Of a DNA stretch of 64,000 nt, positions 7,890 through 17,152 are shown in pieces. The stretch covers positions 1,919,941 to 1,983,940 of the forward strand of contig NZ_CP039381.1 in NCBI RefSeq assembly GCF_005601135.1, given 5' to 3'. Source of the stretch: Ruminococcus bovis. GTDB lineage: Bacteria; Bacillota; Clostridia; Oscillospirales; Acutalibacteraceae. The stretch's first letter is position 1; each line of letters begins with the position of its first letter. Below the pieces are notes generated by a model. It saw only the letters and a list, made by a program, of their open reading frames with translations. It was not told where the DNA came from and did not search any database. The position numbers and the translations under genes are program-made.

Positions 7890-7918
7890 TTGATAAAATC
7901 ATCAACTCATTGTATAAT
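7890..7918 (+). promoter_or_regulatory. sigma-A promoter of oadG-oadB
   Basis: TTGATA (7890-7895), 17-base spacer, TATAAT (7913-7918). It is among the best sigma-A matches in the window, consistent with strong expression of the pump subunits. Confidence 0.82.
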
Positions 7919-7954
7919 AACTAGTGTATAAAAATGTAAATATGGGGGATTTTC

Positions 7955-8380
7955 ATGGATTTGAAAACTATCATGGCAGCCGGTTTGAGTGTCAGTGAGA
8001 AATTCAATATTTCTTTCACAGTTATTCTTACTGGTTTCGTAGTTGTTTTTACAGTTTTGATTCTTCTTATCCTAATCATTGCCGCTTATGGTAAGATAGT
8101 TTCATCTGCTCAAAACAAATCAAAGGCAAAGAAAGAAGCCAAAGCAGCTGCCGAAAAAGCTGCTAAGGCAACAGAAAAATCAGCTCCAGCACCTGCTCCT
8201 GTTCAGAAAGTTGCTCCTAGCAACGGTCTGACTGACGAAATCGTTGCAGTTATTGCAGCAGCCGTAGACAGTACATACGGCGTTGGTAACGCAAAGATTA
8301 AGAGCATCAAGAAGTCACCATCAAGTGGCAGACCTGCTTGGGGTCAAGTTGGTGTTATTGATAACACCAGACCATTTTAG
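7955..8380 (+). CDS. oadG: OadG-type gamma subunit of a sodium-pumping decarboxylase
   Basis: 141 residues with one membrane helix (about 22-45), an Ala/Lys/Pro-rich linker (about 50-85) and a C-terminal domain ending WGQVGVIDNTRPF, a hallmark of clostridial OadG-like subunits. The gamma subunit anchors the carboxyltransferase subunit to the membrane beta subunit. The beta subunit gene follows after 20 bases. No alpha or biotin-carrier subunit gene is in the window. The substrate (oxaloacetate, methylmalonyl-CoA or glutaconyl-CoA) therefore cannot be decided. Confidence 0.85.
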   Translation: MDLKTIMAAGLSVSEKFNISFTVILTGFVVVFTVLILLILIIAAYGKIVSSAQNKSKAKKEAKAAAEKAAKATEKSAPAPAPVQKVAPSNGLTDEIVAVIAAAVDSTYGVGNAKIKSIKKSPSSGRPAWGQVGVIDNTRPF

Positions 8381-8400
8381 TCGGAAAGGAAGTTTAAACA

Positions 8401-9651
8401 ATGGGAATTATTGACGGTTTTCTAGAAGGTATCATCGGCCTTGTAGAATCTTCCGGCTTTGTATCACTAGGCTGGCAGAACTATGTAATGGTCGCAGTTT
8501 CTTTCGTACTTTTTTATCTGGCTATCGCAAAAGAATACGAACCACTAATCCTTTTACCTTTAGCATTTGGTATGCTACTTGTAAATTTATGTCCATCAAT
8601 TATGGGTGCTCCTTCAACAGAGTTTGTACTTCAATCAGAGTATCTGAAAACCCATGATGTGGCGTCCCAATCAGTACAGTATGCAACTACTGTAATGAAT
8701 GGTGAGGTTTATTATAATGTGCCTACTTACGGTGGCCTACTTTACTACCTATATCAGGGTGTTAAGATGGGTATTTACCCACCACTAATCTTCCTAGGTA
8801 TTGGTGCTATGACTGACTTTGGCCCTCTAATTGCTAACCCTAAGTCATTCATCCTTGGTGCTGCTGCTCAGTTAGGTATCTTCTTCACATTCTTCGGTGC
8901 TATCTTCCTAGGCTTTACACAGGCTCAGGCAGGTTCAATCGGTATTATCGGTGGTGCTGATGGCCCTACTGCTATTTTCGTAACAAGTAAACTTGCTCCG
9001 GATCTACTAGGTCCTATCGCAGTTGCTGCTTACTCTTATATGGCACTTGTTCCTATTATTCAGCCACCTATTATGAAGGCTCTAACAACAAAGAAGGAAA
9101 GAGCAATCAAGATGTCTCAGCTAAGACCTGTTTCAAAGCTAGAGAAGATTATCTTCCCAATCGTTGTTATCGTTCTTGTAGCACTTCTACTTCCTGATGC
9201 TGCTCCACTAGTTGGTATGCTAATGCTTGGTAACCTAATGAAAGAATCAGGCGTTGTTGATAGAATCGCAAAGACAGCTCAGAACGAACTAATGAACATC
9301 GTTACTATCTTCCTAGGTGTAACAGTTGGTGCTACTGCAACAGGTACAGTTTTCCTACAGTTAAACACACTAAAGATTATTCTTTTAGGTCTAATCGCTT
9401 TCTGTCTAGGTACAGCTGCCGGTGTTCTATTTGGTAAGCTAATGTGCGTTCTAACTAAGGGTAAGGTTAATCCACTAATCGGTTCAGCCGGTGTTTCTGC
9501 CGTTCCAATGGCTGCTCGTGTATCACAGAAGGTTGGTCAGCAAGAAAACCCAACAAACTATCTATTAATGCACGCTATGGGACCAAATGTAGCAGGTGTT
9601 ATCGGTTCTGCTGTTGCAGCCGGTGTTCTGCTAAGTGTTATCCCTCACTAA
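8401..9651 (+). CDS. oadB: Na+-transporting decarboxylase beta subunit
   Basis: 416 residues, about ten membrane segments. The stretch SIGIIGGADGPTAIFV (about 179-194) is the conserved ion-path region with the key Asp, and a second conserved region NPLIGSAGVSAVPMAAR lies near 359-375. This subunit couples decarboxylation of a carboxybiotin to export of Na+. The gene is co-transcribed with oadG. Leucines are written mostly CTA and CTT, the usage seen in other apparently highly expressed genes here. Confidence 0.95.
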   Translation: MGIIDGFLEGIIGLVESSGFVSLGWQNYVMVAVSFVLFYLAIAKEYEPLILLPLAFGMLLVNLCPSIMGAPSTEFVLQSEYLKTHDVASQSVQYATTVMNGEVYYNVPTYGGLLYYLYQGVKMGIYPPLIFLGIGAMTDFGPLIANPKSFILGAAAQLGIFFTFFGAIFLGFTQAQAGSIGIIGGADGPTAIFVTSKLAPDLLGPIAVAAYSYMALVPIIQPPIMKALTTKKERAIKMSQLRPVSKLEKIIFPIVVIVLVALLLPDAAPLVGMLMLGNLMKESGVVDRIAKTAQNELMNIVTIFLGVTVGATATGTVFLQLNTLKIILLGLIAFCLGTAAGVLFGKLMCVLTKGKVNPLIGSAGVSAVPMAARVSQKVGQQENPTNYLLMHAMGPNVAGVIGSAVAAGVLLSVIPH

Positions 9652-9670
9652 TTAATAAATATAACCTAAT

Positions 9671-9703
9671 AAATGCCTCAACTATGTTGGGGCATTTTTC
9701 TTT
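9671..9703 (+). terminator. terminator after oadB
   Basis: ATGCCTCAAC (9673-9682) pairs with GTTGGGGCAT (9686-9695) with one G-T pair and a 3-base loop, followed by TTTTC. Confidence 0.85.
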
Positions 9704-9840
9704 GTCAAAATATATTATTATTCCAATTAAGAATAATATTTTCTGTTTTATTTGTTAAAATAGTGTAGATACAAAATAAATAATTTATAACAAAATATTT
9801 TTGTGCAACATTTATTAAATTATTTAGGGGAGGACTTCTC

Positions 9841-10638
9841 TTGTTTTATAAGGATTTTACAGTATCATTCTTCTTGAAAATGATACTAAAGCGACTTAAA
9901 TTTATTATTTTGCTTACATTAGTAGGTGGAATACTTACTTTACTATATGCCAATTTCTTTATTACACCATCATATTCTGCTCAAGCAATGGTAATTGTTC
10001 AGAACTATACTGCAGCAGATGCAGCAGCAGATGAGGCTCAAAAGGCTGCCGAAAATGGTGTTACCGATCAAAGTCAGCAAGAAGATATACAGGATACAAC
10101 AAATGCAAAGAGCTTTAACGATGGCAATGTTAAGATTTATGCCAGTGACCTTAATGCTTCATCAACACTTGCTCAGTACTGTACAATTCTTTTCAAGAAT
10201 AATGTTGAAATTCAGAATATGCTTAATGGTTGTGGTATGGAAATTACTCAGGAACAAGACAGTAACTTCCTATGGATTACAATGACTTCATCAAATCCTA
10301 AGACTGCTGCCGATACTTGTAACGCAGTTGTAAATAAAATCACAGGTACTAAGAATGAACAAGGTTTGTTTGATGAAATCTTCTCAGCCGGTGGTGTAAC
10401 TGCAGTTAAGTATGCATCAGTACCATCCTCAAGCACATATCCAAATGTTAAGAACTATGCCCTTTATGGTTTAGTTGGTGGACTTGCACTTTCACTTGTT
10501 ATTTCATTTATTCTTGAACTTGTTGATACAACAGTTAAGCATGATGATGACCTATTTAAAATGTATAAGATACCTGTATTCGGTGAAATAATGGACTTTG
10601 AACAGAATGGAGATGACACAGATGAAGCTAAGAAGTAA
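9841..10638 (+). CDS. CpsC/Wzz-like polysaccharide co-polymerase (BY-kinase activator)
   Basis: 265 residues from a TTG start with ribosome site GGGGAGGA. There is a membrane helix at about 21-40 and another at about 212-232, with an extracytoplasmic Ala/Gln-rich region between. This is the layout of CpsC-type chain-length regulators that activate a separate cytoplasmic tyrosine kinase. The kinase gene overlaps its 3' end by 17 bases. The polymerase and initiating transferase are not adjacent; candidates lie about 40 kb away at 51386-53555. Confidence 0.85.
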   Translation: MFYKDFTVSFFLKMILKRLKFIILLTLVGGILTLLYANFFITPSYSAQAMVIVQNYTAADAAADEAQKAAENGVTDQSQQEDIQDTTNAKSFNDGNVKIYASDLNASSTLAQYCTILFKNNVEIQNMLNGCGMEITQEQDSNFLWITMTSSNPKTAADTCNAVVNKITGTKNEQGLFDEIFSAGGVTAVKYASVPSSSTYPNVKNYALYGLVGGLALSLVISFILELVDTTVKHDDDLFKMYKIPVFGEIMDFEQNGDDTDEAKK

Positions 10639-11404
10639 AGGTAGAAGAAGATCTGATAGTGGATATTCTGTTGGTCATAGCCAAAGCTATATGGCAAATT
10701 CAGCTCAATCAGGTGACGCAGGTAAATTTGCTATTATTGAAGGTTATAAGATTGCAAGAACAAATATTCAATTCTCACTTTCAGCAAGTAATGACAACTG
10801 TTTTGCAGTAACTTCTTGGAGTAAGGGTGAGGGCAAAAGTACCTCAACCTCTAATATAGCTATTTCATTTGCAAAAATGGATAAAAAGGTTATTTTACTG
10901 GATTGTGACCTTAGAAGACCTAATATTCACAATCTTCTAAAACTTGAGAATACTGCCGGTATGACATCTGTTTTGTGTAATGATAAAACATTTGATCAGG
11001 TAGTACAGAGAGAAGTTTTACCTAATCTTGATGTACTTACAGTTGGTACAATACCACCAAACCCATCAGAACTTATCGGTTCAGACAATTTTGCTAATTT
11101 AATCAGAGAACTAAAGAAAAAGTATGATTATGTAATTATGGATACAGCTCCTATCGGTATTGTTACGGATGCTTTGCTTGTAAAGGACTTAGTAGCCGGT
11201 TACTTAATTGTTGTTCGTGAAGGTGTAACAACCCATGGTGACATTCAGAACTTTTTAAAAGCTATGGAAACTTCAGGTGCAAAACCAATGGGCTTCTTAA
11301 AGGTTGGTTGTGACCCAAGTGAAGGCAAAAGTGGCAAGTATAAGTACAAAAAGTACAATAGATACAACAAATATAACTCTTACGAATATTATAGATATTA
11401 TTAA
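10622..11404 (+). CDS. CpsD-type bacterial tyrosine kinase
   Basis: 260 residues from the ATG at 10622, which has GGAG ten bases upstream; an earlier TTG (10598) and ATGs are in frame but less well placed. Walker A is in SWSKGEGKSTSTSN, Walker A' in VILLDCDLRRP, and Walker B in YVIMDTAPIG. The C-terminal 23 residues hold ten tyrosines (such as YKYKKYNRYNKYNSYEYYRYY in part), the autophosphorylation cluster of BY-kinases. The kinase cycles with CpsC to control polysaccharide chain length and export. Confidence 0.92.
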   Translation: MKLRSKGRRRSDSGYSVGHSQSYMANSAQSGDAGKFAIIEGYKIARTNIQFSLSASNDNCFAVTSWSKGEGKSTSTSNIAISFAKMDKKVILLDCDLRRPNIHNLLKLENTAGMTSVLCNDKTFDQVVQREVLPNLDVLTVGTIPPNPSELIGSDNFANLIRELKKKYDYVIMDTAPIGIVTDALLVKDLVAGYLIVVREGVTTHGDIQNFLKAMETSGAKPMGFLKVGCDPSEGKSGKYKYKKYNRYNKYNSYEYYRYY

Positions 11405-11412
11405 TAATATAT

Positions 11413-11442
11413 ACCCTGCACATTGTTGCAGGGTCTTTTTTT
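11413..11442 (+). terminator. terminator after the tyrosine kinase gene
   Basis: ACCCTGCA (11413-11420) and TGCAGGGT (11427-11434) form a perfect stem, followed by CTTTTTTT. Confidence 0.9.
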
Positions 11443-11482
11443 GTAGATTATTAGCAAGATTTTGCAAGATTAAAAATAATAC

Positions 11483-11511
11483 TTGCATTATTGATAAAAT
11501 AGTATTAGAAT
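11483..11511 (+). promoter_or_regulatory. sigma-A promoter of the aminotransferase gene
   Basis: TTGCAT (11483-11488), 17-base spacer, TAGAAT (11506-11511). The start codon is 38 bases further. Confidence 0.55.
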
Positions 11512-11549
11512 AATAAAGTAATATATAATATATTTGAAGGGGAATAGGT

Positions 11550-12833
11550 ATGAATTATTCAGAAATGACAAAAGAACAACTTCTTAACGAAAAGTCTGCT
11601 CTGGAAAAACAGTATGAAGATTACAAAGCAATGAACTTAAAGCTAGATATGTCAAGAGGTAAGCCAAGCACAGAACAGCTTAACATCTCTTCTCGTATCC
11701 TTGATATTCTAACATCAACAAGTGATTGTTCAACAGAAAAAGGTTTTGACTGCCGTAACTACGGTCTAATGGACGGTATTACAGAAATCAAGCCAATCTT
11801 TGCACAAATGATGCAGGTTGACCCTGATATGATTATGGTTGGTGGTAACTCATCACTTAATATGATGTTTGATACAATTTCATTATTTATGACTAAGTCA
11901 CCTGTAGAGGGTGAAAAGCCATGGTTAGAAGTTAAGAACAGAAAGTTCTTATGTCCTGCTCCGGGTTATGACAGACACTTTGGTATTACAGAATACTTTG
12001 GCTTTGAAATGATTACAATTCCAATGACTAGTGAAGGTCCTGATATGGATATGGTTGAAAAGCTAGTTGCCGAAGATGACTCAATCAAGGGTATTTGGTG
12101 TGTTCCTAAGTATAGTAACCCTCAGGGTATCACATATAGTGATGAAACAGTAAAGAGATTTGCTAACCTAAATCCAAAGGCAAAAGATTTCAGAATTTTC
12201 TGGGATGATGCTTACTGTGTTCATGATGTTACAGAAACTCCTGATAAGCTTATTTCCCTAATGGATGAATGTAAGAAGACAGGTAAAACAGATTTACCAA
12301 TTATCTTCTGTTCAACTTCTAAGATTACTTTCCCAGGTAGTGGTGTTGCTGCTATGGCTGCTGATGAAAACAATATGAAAGTAATTAAGGAAAAATATAA
12401 ATATCAGACAATCAGCTTTGATAAGGTTAATATGCTAAGACATATCCTATTCTTTAAGGATATTGATGGCGTTAAGGCTCATATGGATAAGCATAAGAGT
12501 ATCCTAAAGCCTAAGTTTGACATTGTTCTAAAGCATTTAAAGGAAAGTGTAGGTCCAACAGGTGTTGCAACTTGGTTTGAACCAAACGGTGGTTACTTTG
12601 TAGCAGTTGATGTTATGGAAGGTACTGCAAAGAAAGTTGTAGAACTTTGTAAAGAAGCCGGTGTTGTTCTGACAGGTGCAGGTGCAACATATCCATATGG
12701 CAACGACCCTAAGGATAGCAACATCAGAATTGCTCCATCATATCCAACACTTGATGAACTGGAAAAAGCAATGGAGATTTTCTGTGTAGCAACAAAACTT
12801 GCAGCAGTTAATAAAATTCTTGAAAATATGTAA
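11550..12833 (+). CDS. class I/II PLP-dependent aminotransferase, aspartate aminotransferase type (PF12897-like)
   Basis: 427 residues. The N-terminus (LKLDMSRGKPSTEQL), the substrate region SNPQGITYS and the PLP-lysine region STSKITFPGSGVA are typical of the subgroup of aspartate aminotransferases found in many gut Firmicutes and Corynebacterium. The expected reaction is aspartate with 2-oxoglutarate to oxaloacetate and glutamate. It stands alone, with its own promoter and ribosome site (GAAGGGGA). The exact amino acid preference is inferred from family resemblance. Confidence 0.85.
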   Translation: MNYSEMTKEQLLNEKSALEKQYEDYKAMNLKLDMSRGKPSTEQLNISSRILDILTSTSDCSTEKGFDCRNYGLMDGITEIKPIFAQMMQVDPDMIMVGGNSSLNMMFDTISLFMTKSPVEGEKPWLEVKNRKFLCPAPGYDRHFGITEYFGFEMITIPMTSEGPDMDMVEKLVAEDDSIKGIWCVPKYSNPQGITYSDETVKRFANLNPKAKDFRIFWDDAYCVHDVTETPDKLISLMDECKKTGKTDLPIIFCSTSKITFPGSGVAAMAADENNMKVIKEKYKYQTISFDKVNMLRHILFFKDIDGVKAHMDKHKSILKPKFDIVLKHLKESVGPTGVATWFEPNGGYFVAVDVMEGTAKKVVELCKEAGVVLTGAGATYPYGNDPKDSNIRIAPSYPTLDELEKAMEIFCVATKLAAVNKILENM

Positions 12834-12957
12834 ATAAGATATTAATCAAATGTTACAGTATTTTAAATTATATTTATCTCTTTGCACAATAATTACTTAA
12901 ATATTTGTGTTATATGACAAAATTATCTTTTATAAATATTAAATATTTGATGAATCA

Positions 12958-12986
12958 TTGACTTTTTCACTAAATAAAAGTATAAT
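12958..12986 (+). promoter_or_regulatory. sigma-A promoter of secDF
   Basis: TTGACT (12958-12963), 17-base spacer, TATAAT (12981-12986). The leader of about 75 bases holds a hairpin closed by ACTCTG (12988-12993) and CAGAGT (13015-13020), with TTCT/AGAA inside. Confidence 0.8.
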
Positions 12987-13068
12987 TACTCTGTTGTGTT
13001 CTATCAGAATGTGGCAGAGTATTTTATTTGCCAACAGAATAGAATAAAAAAATATTGGAGGAAAAGGC

Positions 13069-14475
13069 ATGAAAAGAATTCCAAAGCCTGTATTCTTCAT
13101 TGTCGCAATTCTAATTTTACTGTTTAGCTATACAGCAATCTTTGGTGTATCTTATTACACAGGTGACGTAAAGCACACAGTTATAAAAGGTGTTAACGAC
13201 ATTAGATGGGGAATTGACATTCAGGGTGGCGTGGAAGCAACATTTGTTCCAGCCAACGGTAAAAAAGCCACTGACTCACAACTTGATTCAGCTAAGGCAA
13301 TTATTGAAACTCGTATGGTTTCAAACGGTATCACAGATTACGAACTATATACTGATAGCGGTACTAGTAGTATTATCGTTCGTTTTCCATGGAAAGAAGA
13401 CGAAAAAGATTTTGACGCAGAAAAGTCAATTCAAGAAATTGGTTCTACTGCAAAGCTAACTTTCCGTCCGGGTAACTCTTACAAAGAAACTTCTTTGGGA
13501 GCAGACGGTGAACCTGTTTATAAGACACCAACAGGTGACACTGAAACAGTCCTAATGGACGGTTCTCATGTTAAGGACACTTCTGTTGCTCAGAATACTG
13601 ACGGTTCAGGTAACTATGTTGTTAACCTTGAATTTGACAGTGAAGGCACAAAGCAGTTTGCTGACATTACACAGAAGTATGTAAACCAAGTTGTTTCAAT
13701 TTGGATGGATGATGAAATGCTTTCAGCTCCAACAATTAATGAAGCAATCACAGGTGGTAAGGCTCAGATTTCCGGTAACTTTACTGTTGAATCAGCAACA
13801 AAACTTGCTAACCAGATTAAGGCCGGTGCTCTTCCATTTGCTTTAGAAACAAAGTCAAATGGTAGTATCTCACCAACACTTGGTGATAACTCTCTAACAG
13901 CTATGGCAATTGCTGCAGTTATTGCTTTTGCAATTATTGCAATTTTTGTAATTCTAATATATAGACTTCCTGGTGTAATTACAGTTATTGCTCTAATCGG
14001 TCAGATGGGTCTATCAGTAGCAGCAATCTCAAGATACTTCACAGTATTTAATTCCTTTACAATGACTCTACCTGGTATTGCCGGTATTATCTTGTCAATT
14101 GGTATGGGTGTTGATGCTAACATTATCACTGCTGAAAGAATTAAGGAAGAATTTAGAAACGGTAAGACACTTGACGGTGCAATTGATAGAGGTACTAAGA
14201 GTTCACTATCAGCTATCGTGGATGGTAATATGACAGTTGTTATCGTTTCTGTTATTCTACTACTTGTATTTGGTACTGCAAACATTCTATCATTTATGTT
14301 TGGTGCTTCCACAACAGGTACAATTTACGCATTTGGTTACACACTACTAATGGGTGTTATCTCTAACTTTATTATGGGTGTTCTACTTTCAAGAGTAATG
14401 CTAAAGAGTGTTGTAGGCTTTAAGTGTGTAAGAAAGAAATGGCTATTTGGAGGTGCAAAAAATAATGAAGAATAA
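13069..14475 (+). CDS. secD: SecD, protein translocase accessory subunit
   Basis: 468 residues. There is an N-terminal membrane helix (about 7-27), a large extracytoplasmic domain with DIRWGIDIQGGVEATF, and a C-terminal block of five helices with GADAN-like MGVDANIITAERIKEE. SecD and SecF use the proton or sodium gradient to pull proteins across the membrane after SecA. The strong ribosome site GGAGGAAAA precedes the ATG. secF overlaps its 3' end by 11 bases. Confidence 0.95.
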   Translation: MKRIPKPVFFIVAILILLFSYTAIFGVSYYTGDVKHTVIKGVNDIRWGIDIQGGVEATFVPANGKKATDSQLDSAKAIIETRMVSNGITDYELYTDSGTSSIIVRFPWKEDEKDFDAEKSIQEIGSTAKLTFRPGNSYKETSLGADGEPVYKTPTGDTETVLMDGSHVKDTSVAQNTDGSGNYVVNLEFDSEGTKQFADITQKYVNQVVSIWMDDEMLSAPTINEAITGGKAQISGNFTVESATKLANQIKAGALPFALETKSNGSISPTLGDNSLTAMAIAAVIAFAIIAIFVILIYRLPGVITVIALIGQMGLSVAAISRYFTVFNSFTMTLPGIAGIILSIGMGVDANIITAERIKEEFRNGKTLDGAIDRGTKSSLSAIVDGNMTVVIVSVILLLVFGTANILSFMFGASTTGTIYAFGYTLLMGVISNFIMGVLLSRVMLKSVVGFKCVRKKWLFGGAKNNEE

Positions 14476-15415
14476 GTTAGTTCGTTTTACTAAATTCAGT
14501 AAAGTATTTTTTGGCATCTCTTTGGGTATCATACTTATTGGTATCATTTGTAACTTTGTATTTGGCACTCAGCTAGATATTCAGTTCCGTGGTGGTTCTT
14601 ACATTAAATACTCTTATGTAGGCGATGTTGATACAGATAAGCTAAAGGATGTTATCCAGACAAATACTAAGCAAGAAGTTACAATGTCAATTAGCTCAGA
14701 TATCCTTTCTAACTCTAAGAAGGGTGACGCTTATACAATCCGTGTTGAATTTGCCGGTACTAAGGCTATTTCAACTAATGAACAAAAGAACTTAACACAG
14801 ACAGTTCAGAAGGCTTTCCCTGATAACAACTTCAAGGTTCTTGAAGCATCAGCTATCGAAAGCTCAATGGGTTCTAAGTTCTTACTAAAATGTTTAACAG
14901 CTGTTGCTATCGCAAGTATTCTTATGGTTCTATATGTTACAATTAGATTCCGTAAGATTGGTGGTCTATCAGCCGGTGTTATGGCTCTTGTAGCTTTGTT
15001 CCACGATGTGGCTATGATTTACTTTATGTATGTAATTTTCCAGATGCCTATCGACTCAAACTTCATTGCCGTTGTTCTTATGATTCTAGGTTACTCACTT
15101 AACGATACAATCGTTATTTACGATAGAGTTCGTGAAGAACGCCGTAACTTCGGTGCTAAGGAAGACATTGGCTATGTATTCGATTACAGTGCAACTAAGG
15201 TTCTTAGAAGAACAATCTTTACTTCTCTGACAACACTTATTGCTATCGGTACAGTTCTTGTTGTTTCAATGATTTTCAACATTTCATCAGTTACAAGTTT
15301 CGCACTTCCAATGATGATTGGTGTTATCTCAGGTTGTTACAGTTCTGTATGTATCGCAGGTCCTCTATGGGTTATGTGGCAGAAACACAAGAAGAAAGCT
15401 AAGGCTAGTAAATAA
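14465..15415 (+). CDS. secF: SecF, protein translocase accessory subunit
   Basis: 316 residues from the ATG at 14465, chosen because GGAGGTG (14449-14455) lies 9 bases before it; an in-frame TTG at 14447 has no ribosome site. The conserved QFRGGSYIKY element follows the first helix, and the C-terminal helices include SLNDTIVIYDRVREE, the SecF signature. It forms the SecDF complex with the preceding gene. Confidence 0.95.
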   Translation: MKNKLVRFTKFSKVFFGISLGIILIGIICNFVFGTQLDIQFRGGSYIKYSYVGDVDTDKLKDVIQTNTKQEVTMSISSDILSNSKKGDAYTIRVEFAGTKAISTNEQKNLTQTVQKAFPDNNFKVLEASAIESSMGSKFLLKCLTAVAIASILMVLYVTIRFRKIGGLSAGVMALVALFHDVAMIYFMYVIFQMPIDSNFIAVVLMILGYSLNDTIVIYDRVREERRNFGAKEDIGYVFDYSATKVLRRTIFTSLTTLIAIGTVLVVSMIFNISSVTSFALPMMIGVISGCYSSVCIAGPLWVMWQKHKKKAKASK

Positions 15416-15430
15416 TTATTAATGCTTTAC

Positions 15431-15463
15431 ATATAAGGGTGGTTTTTGCCACCCTTATTTTAT
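15431..15463 (+). terminator. terminator of secDF
   Basis: ATAAGGGTGG (15433-15442) pairs with CCACCCTTAT (15449-15458), followed by TTTT. Confidence 0.85.
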
Positions 15464-15492
15464 AATTATAAGATTTTAAAGGTGGGTTGTTT

Positions 15493-16419
15493 TTGAAAAA
15501 GATTATTTCAATATTTCTTCTGTTTGTTGTTACTTTTGCTTTTTGTTCATGTGGTGAAGTTAAGAAGTCAACAGATAAAATTTCTGTAGTAACAACAATT
15601 TTCCCTTATTATGACTTTGCAAGAAGTGTATCAAAGGGTACTTGTGATGTTGATATGTTACTAAAACCGGGAAGTGATGTACATTCTTTTGAACCAACAC
15701 CATCTGATATTATAAAAATCAGAAATGCAGATTTGTTCATCTATAATGGTGGTGAAAGTGATGAATGGGTAGACTCTATTCTTGAATCACTTGGAGATAC
15801 CGACAAGCCGGTTGTTATGAAAATGACCGATTATGTTAAGCCTCTTGCCGAAATGGATGCTGACCATCATGCTGAAGATGAAGAGGATGAACATATCTGG
15901 ACAAGTCTTGACAATGCAAAAACTTTAGTTTCAAAAATCAGTGATGAAGTTTCTAAGCTAGACCAAAAGCATAAAACGGTTTATAATAAAAATAGTCTTG
16001 ATTACATTGAGAAAATCAGTAAAGTACAAATTGAAATTGAAAATACTGTAAATTCTTCAAAAAGTAAAAAAATAGTTGTGGGTGATAGATTTCCACTTCT
16101 ATATTTTGCAACAGAATTTTCTCTTGATTGGGAATGTGCATTCCCGGGATGTAGTACAGAAACCGAACCTAGCTTGGATAGACTTTCAAAATTAACTGAT
16201 ACTATTGAAAAAGATAAAATAAAAACTATCCTAAAGCTTGAAATGTCTGAAAATAAAGTTGCAGACACTTTGGCTGATGAAACAAATACAAAGGTAAGAA
16301 CATTTTATAGTGCTGAGTCTGTTTCAAAAGAAGACTTTGCAAATAATGTTACCTATGTTGACTTAATGAAAAGAAATAACAATGCTTTAAAGGAGGCACT
16401 CTCAAATGACACAAATTAA
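15493..16419 (+). CDS. znuA: ZnuA-like metal-binding lipoprotein of an ABC importer
   Basis: 308 residues from the TTG at 15493, 6 bases after the AAAGGTGGG ribosome site; the TTG at 15487 touches that site. The N-terminus is a lipoprotein signal (FAFCSC, Cys20 or Cys18). The family Cluster-9 motif DVHSFEPTPSD supplies a metal-ligand His, and an acidic His-rich loop DADHHAEDEEDEH is typical of zinc rather than manganese binders. Together with the next two genes it makes a complete high-affinity importer. No Zur box was recognised upstream. Confidence 0.85.
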   Translation: MKKIISIFLLFVVTFAFCSCGEVKKSTDKISVVTTIFPYYDFARSVSKGTCDVDMLLKPGSDVHSFEPTPSDIIKIRNADLFIYNGGESDEWVDSILESLGDTDKPVVMKMTDYVKPLAEMDADHHAEDEEDEHIWTSLDNAKTLVSKISDEVSKLDQKHKTVYNKNSLDYIEKISKVQIEIENTVNSSKSKKIVVGDRFPLLYFATEFSLDWECAFPGCSTETEPSLDRLSKLTDTIEKDKIKTILKLEMSENKVADTLADETNTKVRTFYSAESVSKEDFANNVTYVDLMKRNNNALKEALSNDTN

Positions 16420-17152
16420 AGTTGAAAATGCTACTATGGGTTACGAGGGTGTACCTGTAATCAAAGACCTATCATTCCAGATAGATGAAGGGGACTATGT
16501 TTGTATAGTGGGTGAAAACGGTAGTGGTAAAACAACCTTGATGAAAGGTATCTTAGGACTAAACCCACCACTAAAAGGTTCAATTAAATATAATGGCCTT
16601 GATAAGAATGAAATAGGTTATCTCCCTCAAAAGAAAAATATCCAAAAGGATTTCCCTGCATCTGTTATGGAGGTTGTGCTTTCAGGTTGTATAAATCGAA
16701 AGTATCATATTTTCCACAACAAAAAGGATAAAGAGAATGCTATTAGGCATTTACAAATGGTAAATATGCTTGACTACAAGAAACATTCATTTAGTCAGCT
16801 TTCAGGTGGTCAGCAACAGAGAATTTTACTTGCCAGAGCATTATGTGCTACAGAAAAGGTTATTGTACTTGATGAACCGGTAACAGGTCTTGACCCAATA
16901 GCTACTGCCGATATGTATTCACTTATTAAAGATATTAACCATAAAGGCATTACGGTAATTATGGTTACTCATGATATTAATATGGCAGTTAGACAAGCAA
17001 GTCATATTCTTCATATTTCTGCCGGTACAGAGGGTACAAACTTCTTTGGTACTGCTCATCAGTATGTGCACAGTAGTGTTGGTAGCAAATTCTTGCTTAC
17101 TGAATGTCCTTGTGATGTTTGTACTCATAGTCATAATAAGGAGGTAAAATAA
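16406..17152 (+). CDS. znuC: ZnuC-like ABC transporter ATPase
   Basis: 248 residues. Walker A is GENGSGKTT, the Q-loop region reads GYLPQKK, the signature is LSGGQQQR and Walker B is VIVLDEP. It drives zinc (or Mn) uptake with the adjacent binding protein and permease. The start overlaps the binding-protein gene by 14 bases and is preceded by AAAGGAGGC, so translation is probably coupled. The C-terminus has a Cys/His tail (ECPCDVCTHSH), which could bind metal. Confidence 0.93.
   Translation: MTQIKVENATMGYEGVPVIKDLSFQIDEGDYVCIVGENGSGKTTLMKGILGLNPPLKGSIKYNGLDKNEIGYLPQKKNIQKDFPASVMEVVLSGCINRKYHIFHNKKDKENAIRHLQMVNMLDYKKHSFSQLSGGQQQRILLARALCATEKVIVLDEPVTGLDPIATADMYSLIKDINHKGITVIMVTHDINMAVRQASHILHISAGTEGTNFFGTAHQYVHSSVGSKFLLTECPCDVCTHSHNKEVK

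Noticed and set aside
10464-10697. 77-codon minus-strand frame at the cpsC-cpsD junction
   Set aside because: Shadow of the overlapping plus-strand genes.
12834-13068. riboswitch or T-box before secD
   Set aside because: No known aptamer core or T-box sequence is present; only one short hairpin.
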